From RGIG1995 sp045652425 (GTDB lineage Bacteria > Bacillota > Clostridia > Oscillospirales > CAG-272): 63,353 nt of DNA. The translations under genes were made by a program, and so were the position numbers. Within the stretch, counting starts at the first letter, position 1; every line of letters starts with the position of its first letter. The notes under the pieces were generated by a model. That model ran no database searches, was not told the DNA's origin, and saw nothing but the letters and a program-made list of their open reading frames with translations. Positions 8,587-17,747 of this stretch are shown piece by piece. The stretch lies in the NCBI GenBank assembly GCA_045652425.1, contig JAZRUG010000009.1:1-63353 (forward strand). The letters run 5' to 3'.

Positions 8587-8615
8587 AAAACAGAGTTAAT
8601 TACTCTGTTTTTTTA
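8585..8615 (+). terminator. Terminator of the MBOAT operon
   Basis: ACAGAGT and ACTCTGT form a short stem followed by a run of seven T. Confidence 0.8.
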
Positions 8616-8727
8616 ATTCTAATTAGTTAATCAAAGAGGCAATATGGGCAAAAGTTCATATTACATCAATTATATTCAAAAAACCCAAAAGGCGCTTATT
8701 TAAGTTCCTTTTGGGCTTTACTTATTA

Positions 8728-10293
8728 TTACATTGCTATTGCAGCTTTGCTTTCTTCTTTGTTAAGATACATTGCATGGTCGGCTTTTGCAAATACGTCT
8801 TCGAAAATTCTGTCAATTTCCGGATCAAACGAAGCAACTCCACGAGCTATGGATATAGGAATTCTGTTTTCAAACACGGTTATATAACTATTGGAACACG
8901 TTTCTTCAAGATTAACAAGCAAATTTCTATAGTTTGTATAATCGGTGTTTTTCAATATTACCACAAACTCATCACCGCCTATACGGTATACCGAGCTTGT
9001 CTTAAACGTATCTGTAAGAATCTTCGCAGTACGTACAATAAGCTCGTTTCCAACGTCATGTCCAAACTTATCGTTAGTTTGCTTTAAATTGTTGACATCT
9101 GCAACAAGCACTCCGAAACAAGGATCGCTGTGATTTATCTCTTTGTTTAAGTTGGTAATCGCCTCGGTATACGCCGTACTGTTCTTAATACCCGTCAAAG
9201 AATCACGATATGCCAGTGCGTTAATATACGTCGTGTATTCACGAATTTTTTCGTATGTATTCTTCAACACCTTTGAAAGTGTTCCAATCTCATCTTTTGA
9301 ATTAACCGTTATCTTTGAAAGCGATACTTTGCTAAGGTCGGTGGACAATTCTTGCGCAGCAACCGTAAGTTGTTTTAATGGGTGAACAATTCTATGGGTA
9401 ACCAAAACGGTGTACAATATCGAGAAAAACAAAACCACAACGAACGCGCTAACTATCTTTGTAAGCATAGGGCGTACGTCTCGCTGAATATCCTGATAGT
9501 CCGCGCGAAGCTCAAGATACATACCATTATACAACGGAGCTATTGCTTTGGTATGCGGACGAGTGCTTTCTTCAGTTTCGGTATGATTGTAGCTCATCTT
9601 CTTATCGGACGACAAAAGCACTGCATAACCGTCCTCATATACCGATATTTTATTAATTGCTTCAACGAGGTATCTAAAATCCATATCAAAACCGATAACT
9701 CCAAGCAACTGCGAATCAACATACAAGGGTATACAATATGATATCAGCTGACTGTCATAACCGGGATAATTATAAGGTTCAAGCCATACAGGCTTTCCTT
9801 CTCTTACTGCCGTATAATACCAACCGACGTTTTTTTCATCACTTTGGGAATACTTCGATAGGTCAGTAAGCTCAATTTCGCTAACGTTCCCCTCGTTGCT
9901 AAAAAGATTGTAAAAACCCGTTTTGCCATCGGTATATTGGGGATTCAAACGAAAAAAGAAACCTTCTACTCCGTTAGTATTAAGTGCAATCTCCAAAAAC
10001 ATTGCTTTTGTTTTGGTAAGATATTTTGAAAGAAACTCCTTATCTGAAAGCTTATCCAATCCGTCAATCTCCTCAGTCGCATAATGCTCCATTATCACTG
10101 CCGATTTTTGAATATCGCCCAACACATCGTTTATATACGCCGATTCTTTCAAGGTAACGTAGTTTAATATTCGGTCTGCATCCTTGTGCATTATTTCGTG
10201 AGTCATATTCACGGCAATCGCAGAAACAACAGCCGTAATAACAAGCAATCCGGAAATTACCACTATTAATATTTTTGTCTGAATTGATTTCAT
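8728..10293 (-). CDS. Membrane diguanylate cyclase, Cache-HAMP-GGDEF
   Basis: 521 residues. Transmembrane helix 1 (about 6-28), an extracellular double-Cache-like sensor (about 35-285, including WLEPYNYPGYDSQL and LGVIGFDMDF), helix 2 (about 290-312), a HAMP linker (THRIVHPLKQL onward) and a C-terminal GGDEF domain with an intact GGDEF at 439-443. It should make cyclic di-GMP in response to a small ligand outside the cell. No RxxD product-inhibition site precedes the GGDEF (FKTS sits at that place), so feedback inhibition is not expected. The start at 10293 is chosen over 10386 because AAAAGGAG lies just upstream of it and the promoter leaves the longer form close to the transcript start. Confidence 0.93.
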   Translation of the reverse strand: MKSIQTKILIVVISGLLVITAVVSAIAVNMTHEIMHKDADRILNYVTLKESAYINDVLGDIQKSAVIMEHYATEEIDGLDKLSDKEFLSKYLTKTKAMFLEIALNTNGVEGFFFRLNPQYTDGKTGFYNLFSNEGNVSEIELTDLSKYSQSDEKNVGWYYTAVREGKPVWLEPYNYPGYDSQLISYCIPLYVDSQLLGVIGFDMDFRYLVEAINKISVYEDGYAVLLSSDKKMSYNHTETEESTRPHTKAIAPLYNGMYLELRADYQDIQRDVRPMLTKIVSAFVVVLFFSILYTVLVTHRIVHPLKQLTVAAQELSTDLSKVSLSKITVNSKDEIGTLSKVLKNTYEKIREYTTYINALAYRDSLTGIKNSTAYTEAITNLNKEINHSDPCFGVLVADVNNLKQTNDKFGHDVGNELIVRTAKILTDTFKTSSVYRIGGDEFVVILKNTDYTNYRNLLVNLEETCSNSYITVFENRIPISIARGVASFDPEIDRIFEDVFAKADHAMYLNKEESKAAIAM

Positions 10294-10425
10294 CTCTAAA
10301 AAACTCCTTTTAGTATCGCCGGTGATATTTCCAATTGCACGTATAATCTTTCGCCCATTTATCGCCTGCATAATAATATACGGCACTGTAAATAAGTCTA
10401 TTGCTAAAAAACATTACCCCATATT
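10294..10425 (-). promoter_or_regulatory. Long 5' leader of the cyclase gene, function unresolved
   Basis: About 130 bases separate the predicted transcript start from the chosen ATG. The leader has purine-rich stretches and GGCGATAAA/CACCGGCGAT elements that could fold. I compared it from memory with cyclic di-GMP class I and II riboswitches and could not match the conserved cores. Confidence 0.3.
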
Positions 10426-10432
10426 AGTCCTT

Positions 10433-10461
10433 ATTATATTATGTAATCTCTTAAAAGTCAA
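10433..10461 (-). promoter_or_regulatory. Promoter of the diguanylate cyclase gene
   Basis: Reading the minus strand: TTGACT (10461-10456), 17 bp, TATAAT (10438-10433). Confidence 0.75.
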
Positions 10462-10482
10462 TAATATTATTCTACTGCAACA

Positions 10483-10520
10483 ATAAAAAAAGAGCAGAAA
10501 AAACCGCTCTTTTTTATTGT
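10483..10520 (-). terminator. Terminator after the lipoprotein gene
   Basis: AATAAAAAAGAGC pairs with GCTCTTTTTTATT around a ten-base loop. The hairpin is A-rich on one side and T-rich on the other, so it could work in both directions. Confidence 0.8.
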
Positions 10521-10528
10521 TATAAATT

Positions 10529-11305
10529 TTAGCCCTGAATAAGTTCTCCGCTTTCATTGAAAAGCTCAACCTTTGTTGTTCCATCTTCATTGTAGGTAGT
10601 TACTTCCATATTGTAAGAACCGCCGCCCCATGAATCTGCAAATACAACGATATATTTTACTTCTTTTACGAGCTTTTCGCCACTGTAAACCTTTTCGCTT
10701 ACTTTCTTTCCATCATCACCGTACTCGTGAGTGATTGTATAATCAAACTCAACCGTACCGTCAGCCTTAACTTTTGTTTCTTTAAGCATATCGCCTTTGC
10801 TGTCGTATTCAACTGTGTATTTTGTTCCGTCTTCACTATACTGAGTTGACTTCTTTTCGTAGTTGTAGCCGGTTTCGTCAACCCCATATTCAGCTTCAAG
10901 AGACACTTTGCCGTTGGTCTTCATAGTCATAAATTGAACGTTTCCGTCCGCAAAATACTTATATTCCATAGTATCTTCTGATACCTTTTTGCCGCCCTCG
11001 TAATGATGGCATACACTCCAACTGCCCTTGTCATTGAGAACATATACTTCAGCTTTGTCGCCCTCTGTCGTTACCTTTACTTTACAAACAGAGCATATCT
11101 CATTGTCAAGTTCGTGTGCAGCAACTTCAGCCTTTTCACCGTCTTCGGTACATTCTTTCCAATGGTTTTCAGCATCAAAAAGCCATTCTTCACCGGGAGT
11201 ATGCATATGAGGTTCTTTATTGCCCTCTCCTCCACACGCTGCAAGAACAAATACGCCGAGTAAGCATACCAAAAGAATACACATTATCTTTTTCAAATTC
11301 TTCAT
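10529..11305 (-). CDS. Secreted lipoprotein of unknown function
   Basis: 258 residues from the ATG at 11305, which has AAGGAAG upstream; an in-frame ATG at 11371 would add 22 non-signal residues. Residues 1-25 form a signal peptide ending in the lipobox LAAC. The segment after it carries HTPGEEWLFDAENHWKEC and ICSVCK, a Cys/His-rich block like those common in Clostridia surface proteins. The rest is a run of short repeats with tyrosine and glycine (EYKYFADGNVQFMT, VEYDSKGDMLKET, ITHEYGDDGKKVSE, VTTYNEDGTTKVE), like MORN/YD-type beta repeats. The partner and substrate are unknown. Confidence 0.75.
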   Translation of the reverse strand: MKNLKKIMCILLVCLLGVFVLAACGGEGNKEPHMHTPGEEWLFDAENHWKECTEDGEKAEVAAHELDNEICSVCKVKVTTEGDKAEVYVLNDKGSWSVCHHYEGGKKVSEDTMEYKYFADGNVQFMTMKTNGKVSLEAEYGVDETGYNYEKKSTQYSEDGTKYTVEYDSKGDMLKETKVKADGTVEFDYTITHEYGDDGKKVSEKVYSGEKLVKEVKYIVVFADSWGGGSYNMEVTTYNEDGTTKVELFNESGELIQG

Positions 11306-11418
11306 AATCCAATCTTCCTTTTTAATAAATAGTTTTTTACCTAATGAGGATTTGCCTATCAAGTTTAACATATTTAACCCTTTATGTCAACACAAATATT
11401 GTAAACAAACAAGTGTTA

Positions 11419-12276
11419 TCAGTCGAATTTGATATTATCGTGGATAAAGTCAATAAAACGTCTTACGTTTCCGTATGCCGCTTCTTTTTTATAGTAAATA
11501 CAAACCGTCTGATATTCTTTAAAATCTGTTATATCAAGGGGAACAACATTGGCAATACTACCCACTTTTGCATACATTTCCCCCGCCGCGCCAATAGCAA
11601 CGCCCGAGCTGATAATACGCATAAAACACGCCGAATCGTTTACCTGAGCCACAAGATTGGGAGAAAATCCTGCTTTTTGACAGGCGTTCTGCAACACTTG
11701 ATAATGGTTACCGTAAAGACTCAGGTTCGCAAAACTCTCTCCCGAAAGCTGTTCCATTCTGAGCTTGTTTCCGCAAAGATGGCTTTTGGGAGATGCATAT
11801 ATCAATATTCTCTGTTTACACAGTTCAAAGCTGTCCCAACCGACATAATCTGCCCCTTCGGTATCAATTATAACGTCATAATTATCATAATTCTTTTCGT
11901 CAAAGTCTGCAATAAGCTTGAAACGTGTGTTTGCGTGCTTATATTTATACTGCACTATTTTGTCGGTTATTACGGTTCTCAATGCTTTAACAAGAATTCT
12001 AATCTCTCTCGAATCGTCGGCACTGTCGGAAATAGAGCTTACAACTCTGTCAAGCTCACCGAATACAACTGTCAATGCTTCAAGCATTTTCTTTCCGTTT
12101 TCATTCAGCACTATTCTATTCGGCAAACGGTCAAAAAGCTTACAGCCCAATTCTTTTTCAAGTCTTTTTATTGACACCGATACAGACGTTGACGGAACCA
12201 TATACTTTTCCGCCGTCTTTGATATACTTAAATATCTTGCGCTGTCAAAAAAATATCTTAATTGCAATAACTCCAT
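11419..12276 (-). CDS. LysR-family transcriptional regulator
   Basis: 285 residues. The N-terminal winged helix (MELLQLRYFFDSARYLSISK to LFDRLPNRIVL, about residues 1-60) is typical LysR, followed by a periplasmic-binding-like effector domain. The start at 12276 has GGAGGGGG eight bases upstream; the in-frame ATG at 12303 lies upstream of that site. It is divergent from the M20 peptidase gene, the usual position for a regulator of the neighbour. The effector is unknown; the adjacent amino-acid peptidase and CapA-like genes suggest a gamma-glutamyl or amino-acid signal, which is inference only. Confidence 0.92.
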   Translation of the reverse strand: MELLQLRYFFDSARYLSISKTAEKYMVPSTSVSVSIKRLEKELGCKLFDRLPNRIVLNENGKKMLEALTVVFGELDRVVSSISDSADDSREIRILVKALRTVITDKIVQYKYKHANTRFKLIADFDEKNYDNYDVIIDTEGADYVGWDSFELCKQRILIYASPKSHLCGNKLRMEQLSGESFANLSLYGNHYQVLQNACQKAGFSPNLVAQVNDSACFMRIISSGVAIGAAGEMYAKVGSIANVVPLDITDFKEYQTVCIYYKKEAAYGNVRRFIDFIHDNIKFD

Positions 12277-12305
12277 ACAACACGCCCCCTCCGTAAAACT
12301 CATTA

Positions 12306-12363
12306 TAGCATATACTCAAAAGAATAGCAAGGGTATATTAAGATATTCTTTACAAGTATGCTA
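12306..12363. promoter_or_regulatory. Candidate LysR operator in the divergent region
   Basis: The 7-bp inverted pair TAGCATA (12306-12312) and TATGCTA (12357-12363) lies between the divergent lysR and M20 genes. The right arm lies just upstream of the M20 -10 box. Confidence 0.4.
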
Positions 12364-12376
12364 AAAGGGTTATAAT
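12349..12376 (+). promoter_or_regulatory. Promoter of the M20-capA operon
   Basis: TTTACA (12349-12354), 16 bp, TATAAT (12371-12376). GGTGA lies before the ATG at 12410. Confidence 0.6.
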
Positions 12377-12409
12377 TAAAGTAGATTAATTATACATTAA
12401 GGTGATATA

Positions 12410-13555
12410 ATGAATATACTGAAAACTTTTGAAAGCATTGAAAATCATAAGGAAAAATACATAGATTTTCTTTGCAAAATATGCTCATTTGAAGCAAGAG
12501 CATACGACAAAGATGTCATTGACAGCATGAACGACTTTATTACCGAGTTCGCAGAAAGCGAGGGCTTCTATGTAAAAAGAACGCCTTTTGAAAAATGCGG
12601 TGACTTTTTGTCTGTCGAATTAAATCCCGACGGCGAAAAAGGCTGCGTACTTCTCGCTCATACAGATACCGTTCACGTAAAGGGCGCATTCGGTGATAAT
12701 CCTGTAAAAGATTTGGGAGACAGAATTAACGCTCCCGGCGCTATCGACTGCAAGGGCGGTATTGCGATATCACTGCTTTTAATGAAAGCTTTAGCTGAAA
12801 ACGGCTACACAAAAAACATTCGTCTTCTTCTCACTTCCGACGAGGAAGTATCCAACTCCTTGGGCGGACAAAAGGAACGTGAATTCTTTTATGACAGTGT
12901 AAAAGGTTATCCTTTTGCTTTAAATTGCGAAACTACCGAAAAAGATGAGGCAGTTGTGTCAAGAAAGGGTATACTTCGTTATCAAATTGATGTAAAAGGC
13001 ATATCCGGCCATTCGGGAATACACTATTTTGAAAGTAAAAATGCTCTTACCGAAGCTGCTCACAAAATAGTTGCTCTTGAAGGTTCAAGCAAAAAAGGCG
13101 ACACAACCTACAGCTGCAATATAATTAACGCAGGAAGTGTTGCAAACATTATCCCCGACACCTGTTCTTTTACCATTGACGTAAGAGTATTCACTCACGG
13201 TGAAATAGACGTTGCAAAACAAACTGTAAAAGAAATTGTTGAAAAAAGCTTTATCGGCGGAACTACTGCAACCCTTACTCTGCTCAGCGAAAGACCTCCT
13301 ATGGAAAAAACGGAAGAAACAATGAAGCTCTTTTACGATATACTTGCGGTAACACAAAAATACAAACTCGGAAGTCTTACTCCCGTTCAATCGGGCGGTG
13401 GTTCCGACAGTTGTTACACCCAAGCGGCAGGCATTCCCTCCCTTTGCGGTATAGGCGGATCGGGCGAATTCTGTCACACGCCTGAAGAATACGTATTAAA
13501 AGAATCTATTCCTCTCCGCGCAAAAATAATCTCCGCTTTTTTGTGCGAACAATAA
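12410..13555 (+). CDS. M20-family zinc metallopeptidase / deacylase (ArgE/DapE type)
   Basis: 381 residues, usual length for the family. The HTD of LLAHTDTVHV (84-86), Asp in APGAIDCKGG (about 110), TSDEE (about 150), CETT and a late His in GEFCHTPEE give the five zinc ligands and catalytic Glu of M20 enzymes. A dimerisation lid lies in the middle (GISGHSGIHYFESKNA). Substrates of the family are N-acyl amino acids or small peptides; nothing here fixes which. It is the first gene of a run with the CapA-like gene 22 bp downstream and is divergent from a LysR regulator. Confidence 0.9.
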   Translation: MNILKTFESIENHKEKYIDFLCKICSFEARAYDKDVIDSMNDFITEFAESEGFYVKRTPFEKCGDFLSVELNPDGEKGCVLLAHTDTVHVKGAFGDNPVKDLGDRINAPGAIDCKGGIAISLLLMKALAENGYTKNIRLLLTSDEEVSNSLGGQKEREFFYDSVKGYPFALNCETTEKDEAVVSRKGILRYQIDVKGISGHSGIHYFESKNALTEAAHKIVALEGSSKKGDTTYSCNIINAGSVANIIPDTCSFTIDVRVFTHGEIDVAKQTVKEIVEKSFIGGTTATLTLLSERPPMEKTEETMKLFYDILAVTQKYKLGSLTPVQSGGGSDSCYTQAAGIPSLCGIGGSGEFCHTPEEYVLKESIPLRAKIISAFLCEQ

Positions 13556-13577
13556 AAGAAAGAAAGGATATTATCTT

Positions 13578-14873
13578 ATGAAAATGAAATTTACAGCCGC
13601 AGGCGATATGCTTGTTCAAAGACGAATTCCTCACGACAGCGAAGGCTTTGCTGAAGTTGCAGCTCAAATAGAAAGAGGAGACGCGCGTTTTCTTAACCTT
13701 GAAACCACTCTCCATAACGGTGAACACGCGGCAAATCAATTCTCGGGCGGAAGTTATCTTCGAGCTGATCCCAAAACGCTTGATGACGTAAAAGCGTACG
13801 GTTTCAACCTTCTTTCCTTTGCAAACAATCACGCTATGGACTTTGGACACGGCGGTTTGCTTTCCACCAAAAAATATATTGACGAAGCAGGATTTCCCAA
13901 CACGGGTGCCGGTTCAAATCTCGATGAAGCATCAGCTCCCGCATATCTTGATACGAAAAATGGCAGAGCCGCGCTTATCTCGGTTGTATCTACAATAAAT
14001 AACGACGCGGCAATCGCAGGCAAACAGTCAAGAAGATACGTTGGCCGTCCCGGCGTAAACGCGCTCCGCGTTTCTTCTCATATTCAGGTAACCGAAGAAC
14101 AGTTTAATATGATTCAGGAAATAAGCAAAGTCAGTATGATAAACGCTCAACGTGATATTGAAAGAGCCGAAGGGTATTTTACTCCTCTCGCAGACGGCGT
14201 TGCAGCTTTGGGAAGTCTTGAATTTAAGCTTGGTGACGAAACGAAATACGTAACCCACCCGCACCCCGAAGATATGGCAAGGGTAGAAAAAGCAATATAC
14301 GAAGCGCAGATGATGGCGGATTATATTATTATTTCCGTTCACTCTCACGAAATTTCGGGTGATAAAAAAGAAAACCCGTCGGATTTTCTCGTTGAATTTG
14401 CACATAAGTGCATAGATGCGGGCGCGCACGCAGTTATAGGACACGGTCCACACCTTTTGAGACCTGTTGAAATATACAAAGGTCAGCCTATTTTCTATTC
14501 GCTCGGCGACTTCGTTATACACAACGAATGTATCCCCTACGCTCCCGAAGAAATGTTTGCAGAAAAGGGTATGACTTCTGACTCGACTATGCGTGAATTC
14601 TTCTGCACCCGTTCGAAAAACTATACTCGCGGACTTATGCGAGACCACCGTATGCTTGAATCGGTTATACCCTATTTTGAAATGGAAGACGGTCGTCTCA
14701 CTCACCTTGAGTTCATGCCTATTGAACTTAATTTTGATAAAAAGATATGGCAGTCCGGCACCCCCCGTTTTTCAAACAAGCACGGAATTATCGAACGACT
14801 TGCCGAAATGTCAAAAAGTTACGGCACCGAAATAACAGTTGACAAACGTGGCTTCGGTATTGTAAAATTATAA
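13578..14873 (+). CDS. CapA-like protein (poly-gamma-glutamate capsule family)
   Basis: 431 residues of the calcineurin-like PGA_cap fold. Visible motifs: AAGDMLVQRR (metal Asp), LNLETTLHN, FANNHAMDFG (Asn-His pair), ISVHSHE, IGHGPHLLRP and YSLGDFV. Classical CapA helps anchor or export poly-gamma-glutamate and has a membrane anchor; this one starts directly with the catalytic fold and shows no signal peptide, so it is more likely a cytoplasmic phosphoesterase- or peptidase-like relative. Its place after an M20 peptidase fits a gamma-glutamyl peptide role, by inference. Confidence 0.85.
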   Translation: MKMKFTAAGDMLVQRRIPHDSEGFAEVAAQIERGDARFLNLETTLHNGEHAANQFSGGSYLRADPKTLDDVKAYGFNLLSFANNHAMDFGHGGLLSTKKYIDEAGFPNTGAGSNLDEASAPAYLDTKNGRAALISVVSTINNDAAIAGKQSRRYVGRPGVNALRVSSHIQVTEEQFNMIQEISKVSMINAQRDIERAEGYFTPLADGVAALGSLEFKLGDETKYVTHPHPEDMARVEKAIYEAQMMADYIIISVHSHEISGDKKENPSDFLVEFAHKCIDAGAHAVIGHGPHLLRPVEIYKGQPIFYSLGDFVIHNECIPYAPEEMFAEKGMTSDSTMREFFCTRSKNYTRGLMRDHRMLESVIPYFEMEDGRLTHLEFMPIELNFDKKIWQSGTPRFSNKHGIIERLAEMSKSYGTEITVDKRGFGIVKL

Positions 14874-14906
14874 AAAACATATTACGCGATAAAGAGGTAA
14901 AACGTT

Positions 14907-16076
14907 ATGAAAAATTCTATTATTCTCCCTTCGGCTATACAAATAAATGTTGACGATGTGGGTTGGTTTATAGGAACAGATGCAAGATATGACGGTAAGC
15001 CTTCCCGTACAGGCATGCCAAGACCCCACTGTGCTGAGGATTATATAGTTCTTAACGAAATAGGTAGAGCGATAGGACAAAAGCTTATCTGTCCCCTTGT
15101 AATAGGTGAGTGGGATAAGGATAATATTCTTCGCGGAGAATACGGTATAACCTATGAACCCGAAACCTGGGACAGAGCATCAAAGCTTGATGTGAAGCTT
15201 GCGGAGAAATGCCTTGAAGCAGCTGAAAGCAGTGATTTTATTGAATATGCTTATCACGGTGTTCTTCACGGAAACTATGACAGACAGGGCGGTCAGATCA
15301 CCGAACAGGAATGCTTCTACTATAAAAATCCCGGCGATAAGTTTCTCTCAACACAGCCAGAGGAAGAAATTGAGCACCGTTTTGAATTATTCTTTAAAAT
15401 TTACGATTCATGGGGCTTCAAGAAGAAAATTTGCACATACGCAGCCCCCAACTCCGTTCCCGGAAACCTTTCTACCGAAGAAGTAATGCCCCTTGCAAAT
15501 GTACTTAAAAATCGTGGTTTTACTTACTGGGTAAACGGTTGGAAGAGAGTTCTCGGACATACGGAATTTATAAACGGTATGCTCTATATGGAAAAAAGCC
15601 ATACTCTCCGTATTCCCTGGAATGCCTATGATATTGACCCTCTTCTTCTCGGTAATTTTGCGCAAGAGGGCGACGAAAGAATAGGCTCTGTTATTAATTC
15701 CCACTGGCCAAACTACCTTAGATTTAACAAGGAGCATAACCTTGACAATGTAGAACTTTGGAAGAAATTCTTTGAAAGACAGAGCGAAATATTCGGTCTT
15801 ATGGTTTCAAAGGACATTGCCTTTGCAGGTAACCAATTCATTTACCGTACCTACAGTAATATTGAAGCAGAAAAGAACGTTATTAAGATTGACGTTACAA
15901 AAGCGGCAACTATTTCGCCCAAGCATACTTTCGGTGAATTCTACGTAAGCTTAAAGAACAACCTTGTTCCCAAGGAAATCAAAGGCGGCTCAATTGAAGT
16001 CTACACCACACATAAGGATTTTAAGACGTATAAAGTTAAGCATACCGAAAATATTGTTGAGATAATTGTGTATTAA
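14907..16076 (+). CDS. Deacetylase-like protein, distant from the tandem array
   Basis: 389 residues, 33 bp after the CapA-like gene and preceded by AAGAGG. IQINVDDVGW near the N-terminus gives the early Asp-Asp pair, and YAYHGVLHGNYD gives a His-x3-His block, both as in NodB/DUF2334-type polysaccharide deacetylases. No signal peptide is visible. The middle (TYAAPNSVPGNLS, WVNGWKRVLGH) and the later SHTLRIPWNAYD complete a beta/alpha-barrel-like pattern. The C-terminal 60 residues look like a small beta domain. Its arrangement is closer to standard deacetylases than the array proteins, so it may help link that family to a known fold. The substrate is unknown. Confidence 0.65.
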   Translation: MKNSIILPSAIQINVDDVGWFIGTDARYDGKPSRTGMPRPHCAEDYIVLNEIGRAIGQKLICPLVIGEWDKDNILRGEYGITYEPETWDRASKLDVKLAEKCLEAAESSDFIEYAYHGVLHGNYDRQGGQITEQECFYYKNPGDKFLSTQPEEEIEHRFELFFKIYDSWGFKKKICTYAAPNSVPGNLSTEEVMPLANVLKNRGFTYWVNGWKRVLGHTEFINGMLYMEKSHTLRIPWNAYDIDPLLLGNFAQEGDERIGSVINSHWPNYLRFNKEHNLDNVELWKKFFERQSEIFGLMVSKDIAFAGNQFIYRTYSNIEAEKNVIKIDVTKAATISPKHTFGEFYVSLKNNLVPKEIKGGSIEVYTTHKDFKTYKVKHTENIVEIIVY

Positions 16077-16153
16077 AATGTTTTACTAAATATAAATGGG
16101 GTTAAGTTATAAGCTTAATCCCTTTTTATTACGCTAAACAATGTATGCTTTTT

Positions 16154-16403
16154 ACGACCTCATCCGTCACGTCGCATTTTGTTTGCTGATAATTGTAAAT
16201 CTAATGGCGACGAGACACCTTCTCCCACCGGAGAAGGTACAATGTTTATGCTTTCTCCCGAATCTGAAAATTTGTTATTTTTTATATAAATAACGCTTAT
16301 TAACTTTGTACAGACAAAGACCTTCTCCGGTGGGAGAAGGTGTCGAGGCAGTGTACAAACTTCATTCATCTTATCACTTTGCTGCCGAGACGGATGAGGT
16401 CGT
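16154..16403. repeat. MITE-like element 1 with nested inverted repeats
   Basis: Most of the 489-bp gap 16077-16565 is this element. Outer arms of 15 bp (ACGACCTCATCCGTC at 16154-16168 and its complement at 16389-16403) enclose a 25-bp perfect inverted pair (16214-16238 and 16320-16344), each arm itself a palindrome around CCCACCGGAGAAGG. No coding capacity is seen. Confidence 0.75.
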
Positions 16404-16492
16404 CTTGACTGCTTTGTTAGTATTACCATCCTTATCTTATTTCACAAAAAGCAGTTTTATGGATAAAACAATTTTATTTTTGTGTTTTTTTA

Positions 16493-16521
16493 TTGACATA
16501 AATTTTTATTACAATTATCAT
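16493..16521 (+). promoter_or_regulatory. Promoter of the gene at 16566
   Basis: TTGACA (16493-16498), 17 bp, TATCAT (16516-16521): the same boxes and spacing as in the deacetylase-like array. AAGGAG precedes the ATG. Confidence 0.8.
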
Positions 16522-16565
16522 AGTTATATCATAGTTTTATTTTTCAAAACAAGGAGAATTGAAAT

Positions 16566-17747
16566 ATGAACGAACAGGCATTACGTGAAAAAGTTGTAGC
16601 TTATATGAAAAAAATGGCTGGTATAGAGTGGACTCCCGAAAAGACCTTTATTTCTTTTAATCCGGCTAATGTCGGAACAAAAATGTTCTCTATCTTCCGT
16701 GCCGGTACCACATATTACGGTCTGCCCTATATTAACTTTAATATGGCAGAAGCAGAAACCTTTGAAAAGTGGCGCCACGATAGCTACATTCCATTTTCAG
16801 GTACGGAAGAACAACTTAACGGTATCGACAGAACCGCTGACCTTATCGCTTTAGGCGGTGAAATGCTCGAATCTGCAATAAAGAACGCTTTTACTTTCCC
16901 CGGAAGCGACTGTGTTTCTTCGGTATTTATGGCTTGGAACACCGTAATCAATAATTCACGCCCCGAGGTACAGAAAATGCAGACTGTATCCAGCACTATC
17001 CCCGGAAAAGATACCGGCGTCGTAGCTGTAGGCGAATATAACTATACAAAAACTTTTGATGACAATACAGATGAAATGACAAGAAATAACGGTCCGCAAG
17101 TTATGGCAAAGGCCTACTCACAACTCAAACCCGCTGATGCCGTTACATATATAAGAAAAAATAACGGAAACGCACGTCATATCCGTCTTGTTATTGAGCT
17201 TCCCCATGTTGAATATACAAAAGACGAAAACGGAAACGAAATTTTCGATATGGATAAGAGCTTTATCACCATTCTTGACCAAGCAGGCGGAGCCCAAGTT
17301 CGTTTTATCAGAAAAGAAAACTATTCTTCTTTCCACGTTAAGCAATATACATTTAAAGAGCTTTATGAAGAGGGTTCACTCCCCGTATCTATCCCCGAGC
17401 TTACCCAAGAGGGCGCATACATTGAAGAAAAGACCTACGTTGAAAATTTCGGCTATTCAAGAGGCAAGTTTACAGGCGTTGTAAAATCAAACCGCCAGAT
17501 TATTTCGGTAAGGGCAGTTATATCAAACGGCGCAACTCTGTTTAACCTCGACGGAAAGGTAAATATGACCGACCGTAAGGCATGGACAAACTATCACCTT
17601 GCTGAATTTAATCTTGAAGACTTTGACCATAATTTCCGACTTTACCTTGAAAGAGGCAAGGAATACTCATTCAACTTATTCGTATGCACTTCAGGCAACG
17701 ATGGAGTTGAAACCCATATCCTCAAAGACGCTAAATTCACTGTATAA
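16566..17747 (+). CDS. Possible NlpC/P60-like cysteine peptidase, no signal peptide (393 aa)
   Basis: The family is not certain. TTYYGLPYINFNMA, then GSDCVSSVFMAWN (a Cys followed by a helix) and later NARHIRLVIELPHVEY (a His on a strand) follow the order of an NlpC/P60 papain-like core. Similar proteins with a YYGLPY block and a DCxSxVxxAW block are frequent in Clostridia genomes. The C-terminal 110 residues look like a beta-sandwich (GKFTGVVKSNRQIISVRAV to FNLFVCTSGNDG). No export signal is visible, which is odd for a wall peptidase. It has its own promoter of the array type. Confidence 0.5.
   Translation: MNEQALREKVVAYMKKMAGIEWTPEKTFISFNPANVGTKMFSIFRAGTTYYGLPYINFNMAEAETFEKWRHDSYIPFSGTEEQLNGIDRTADLIALGGEMLESAIKNAFTFPGSDCVSSVFMAWNTVINNSRPEVQKMQTVSSTIPGKDTGVVAVGEYNYTKTFDDNTDEMTRNNGPQVMAKAYSQLKPADAVTYIRKNNGNARHIRLVIELPHVEYTKDENGNEIFDMDKSFITILDQAGGAQVRFIRKENYSSFHVKQYTFKELYEEGSLPVSIPELTQEGAYIEEKTYVENFGYSRGKFTGVVKSNRQIISVRAVISNGATLFNLDGKVNMTDRKAWTNYHLAEFNLEDFDHNFRLYLERGKEYSFNLFVCTSGNDGVETHILKDAKFTV

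Noticed and set aside
10294..10425. Cyclic di-GMP riboswitch in the GGDEF leader
   Set aside because: The class I core (CACGCACAGGGCAAACC-like and GCAAAGCC) and class II pattern could not be found by eye, so it is listed only as an unresolved leader.
11344..12174. A 276-codon plus-strand frame opposite the LysR gene
   Set aside because: It is antisense to a clear LysR protein, with no recognisable domain and biased composition.
14028..14705. A 225-codon minus-strand frame opposite the CapA-like gene
   Set aside because: It is antisense to a well-supported gene with no domain of its own.
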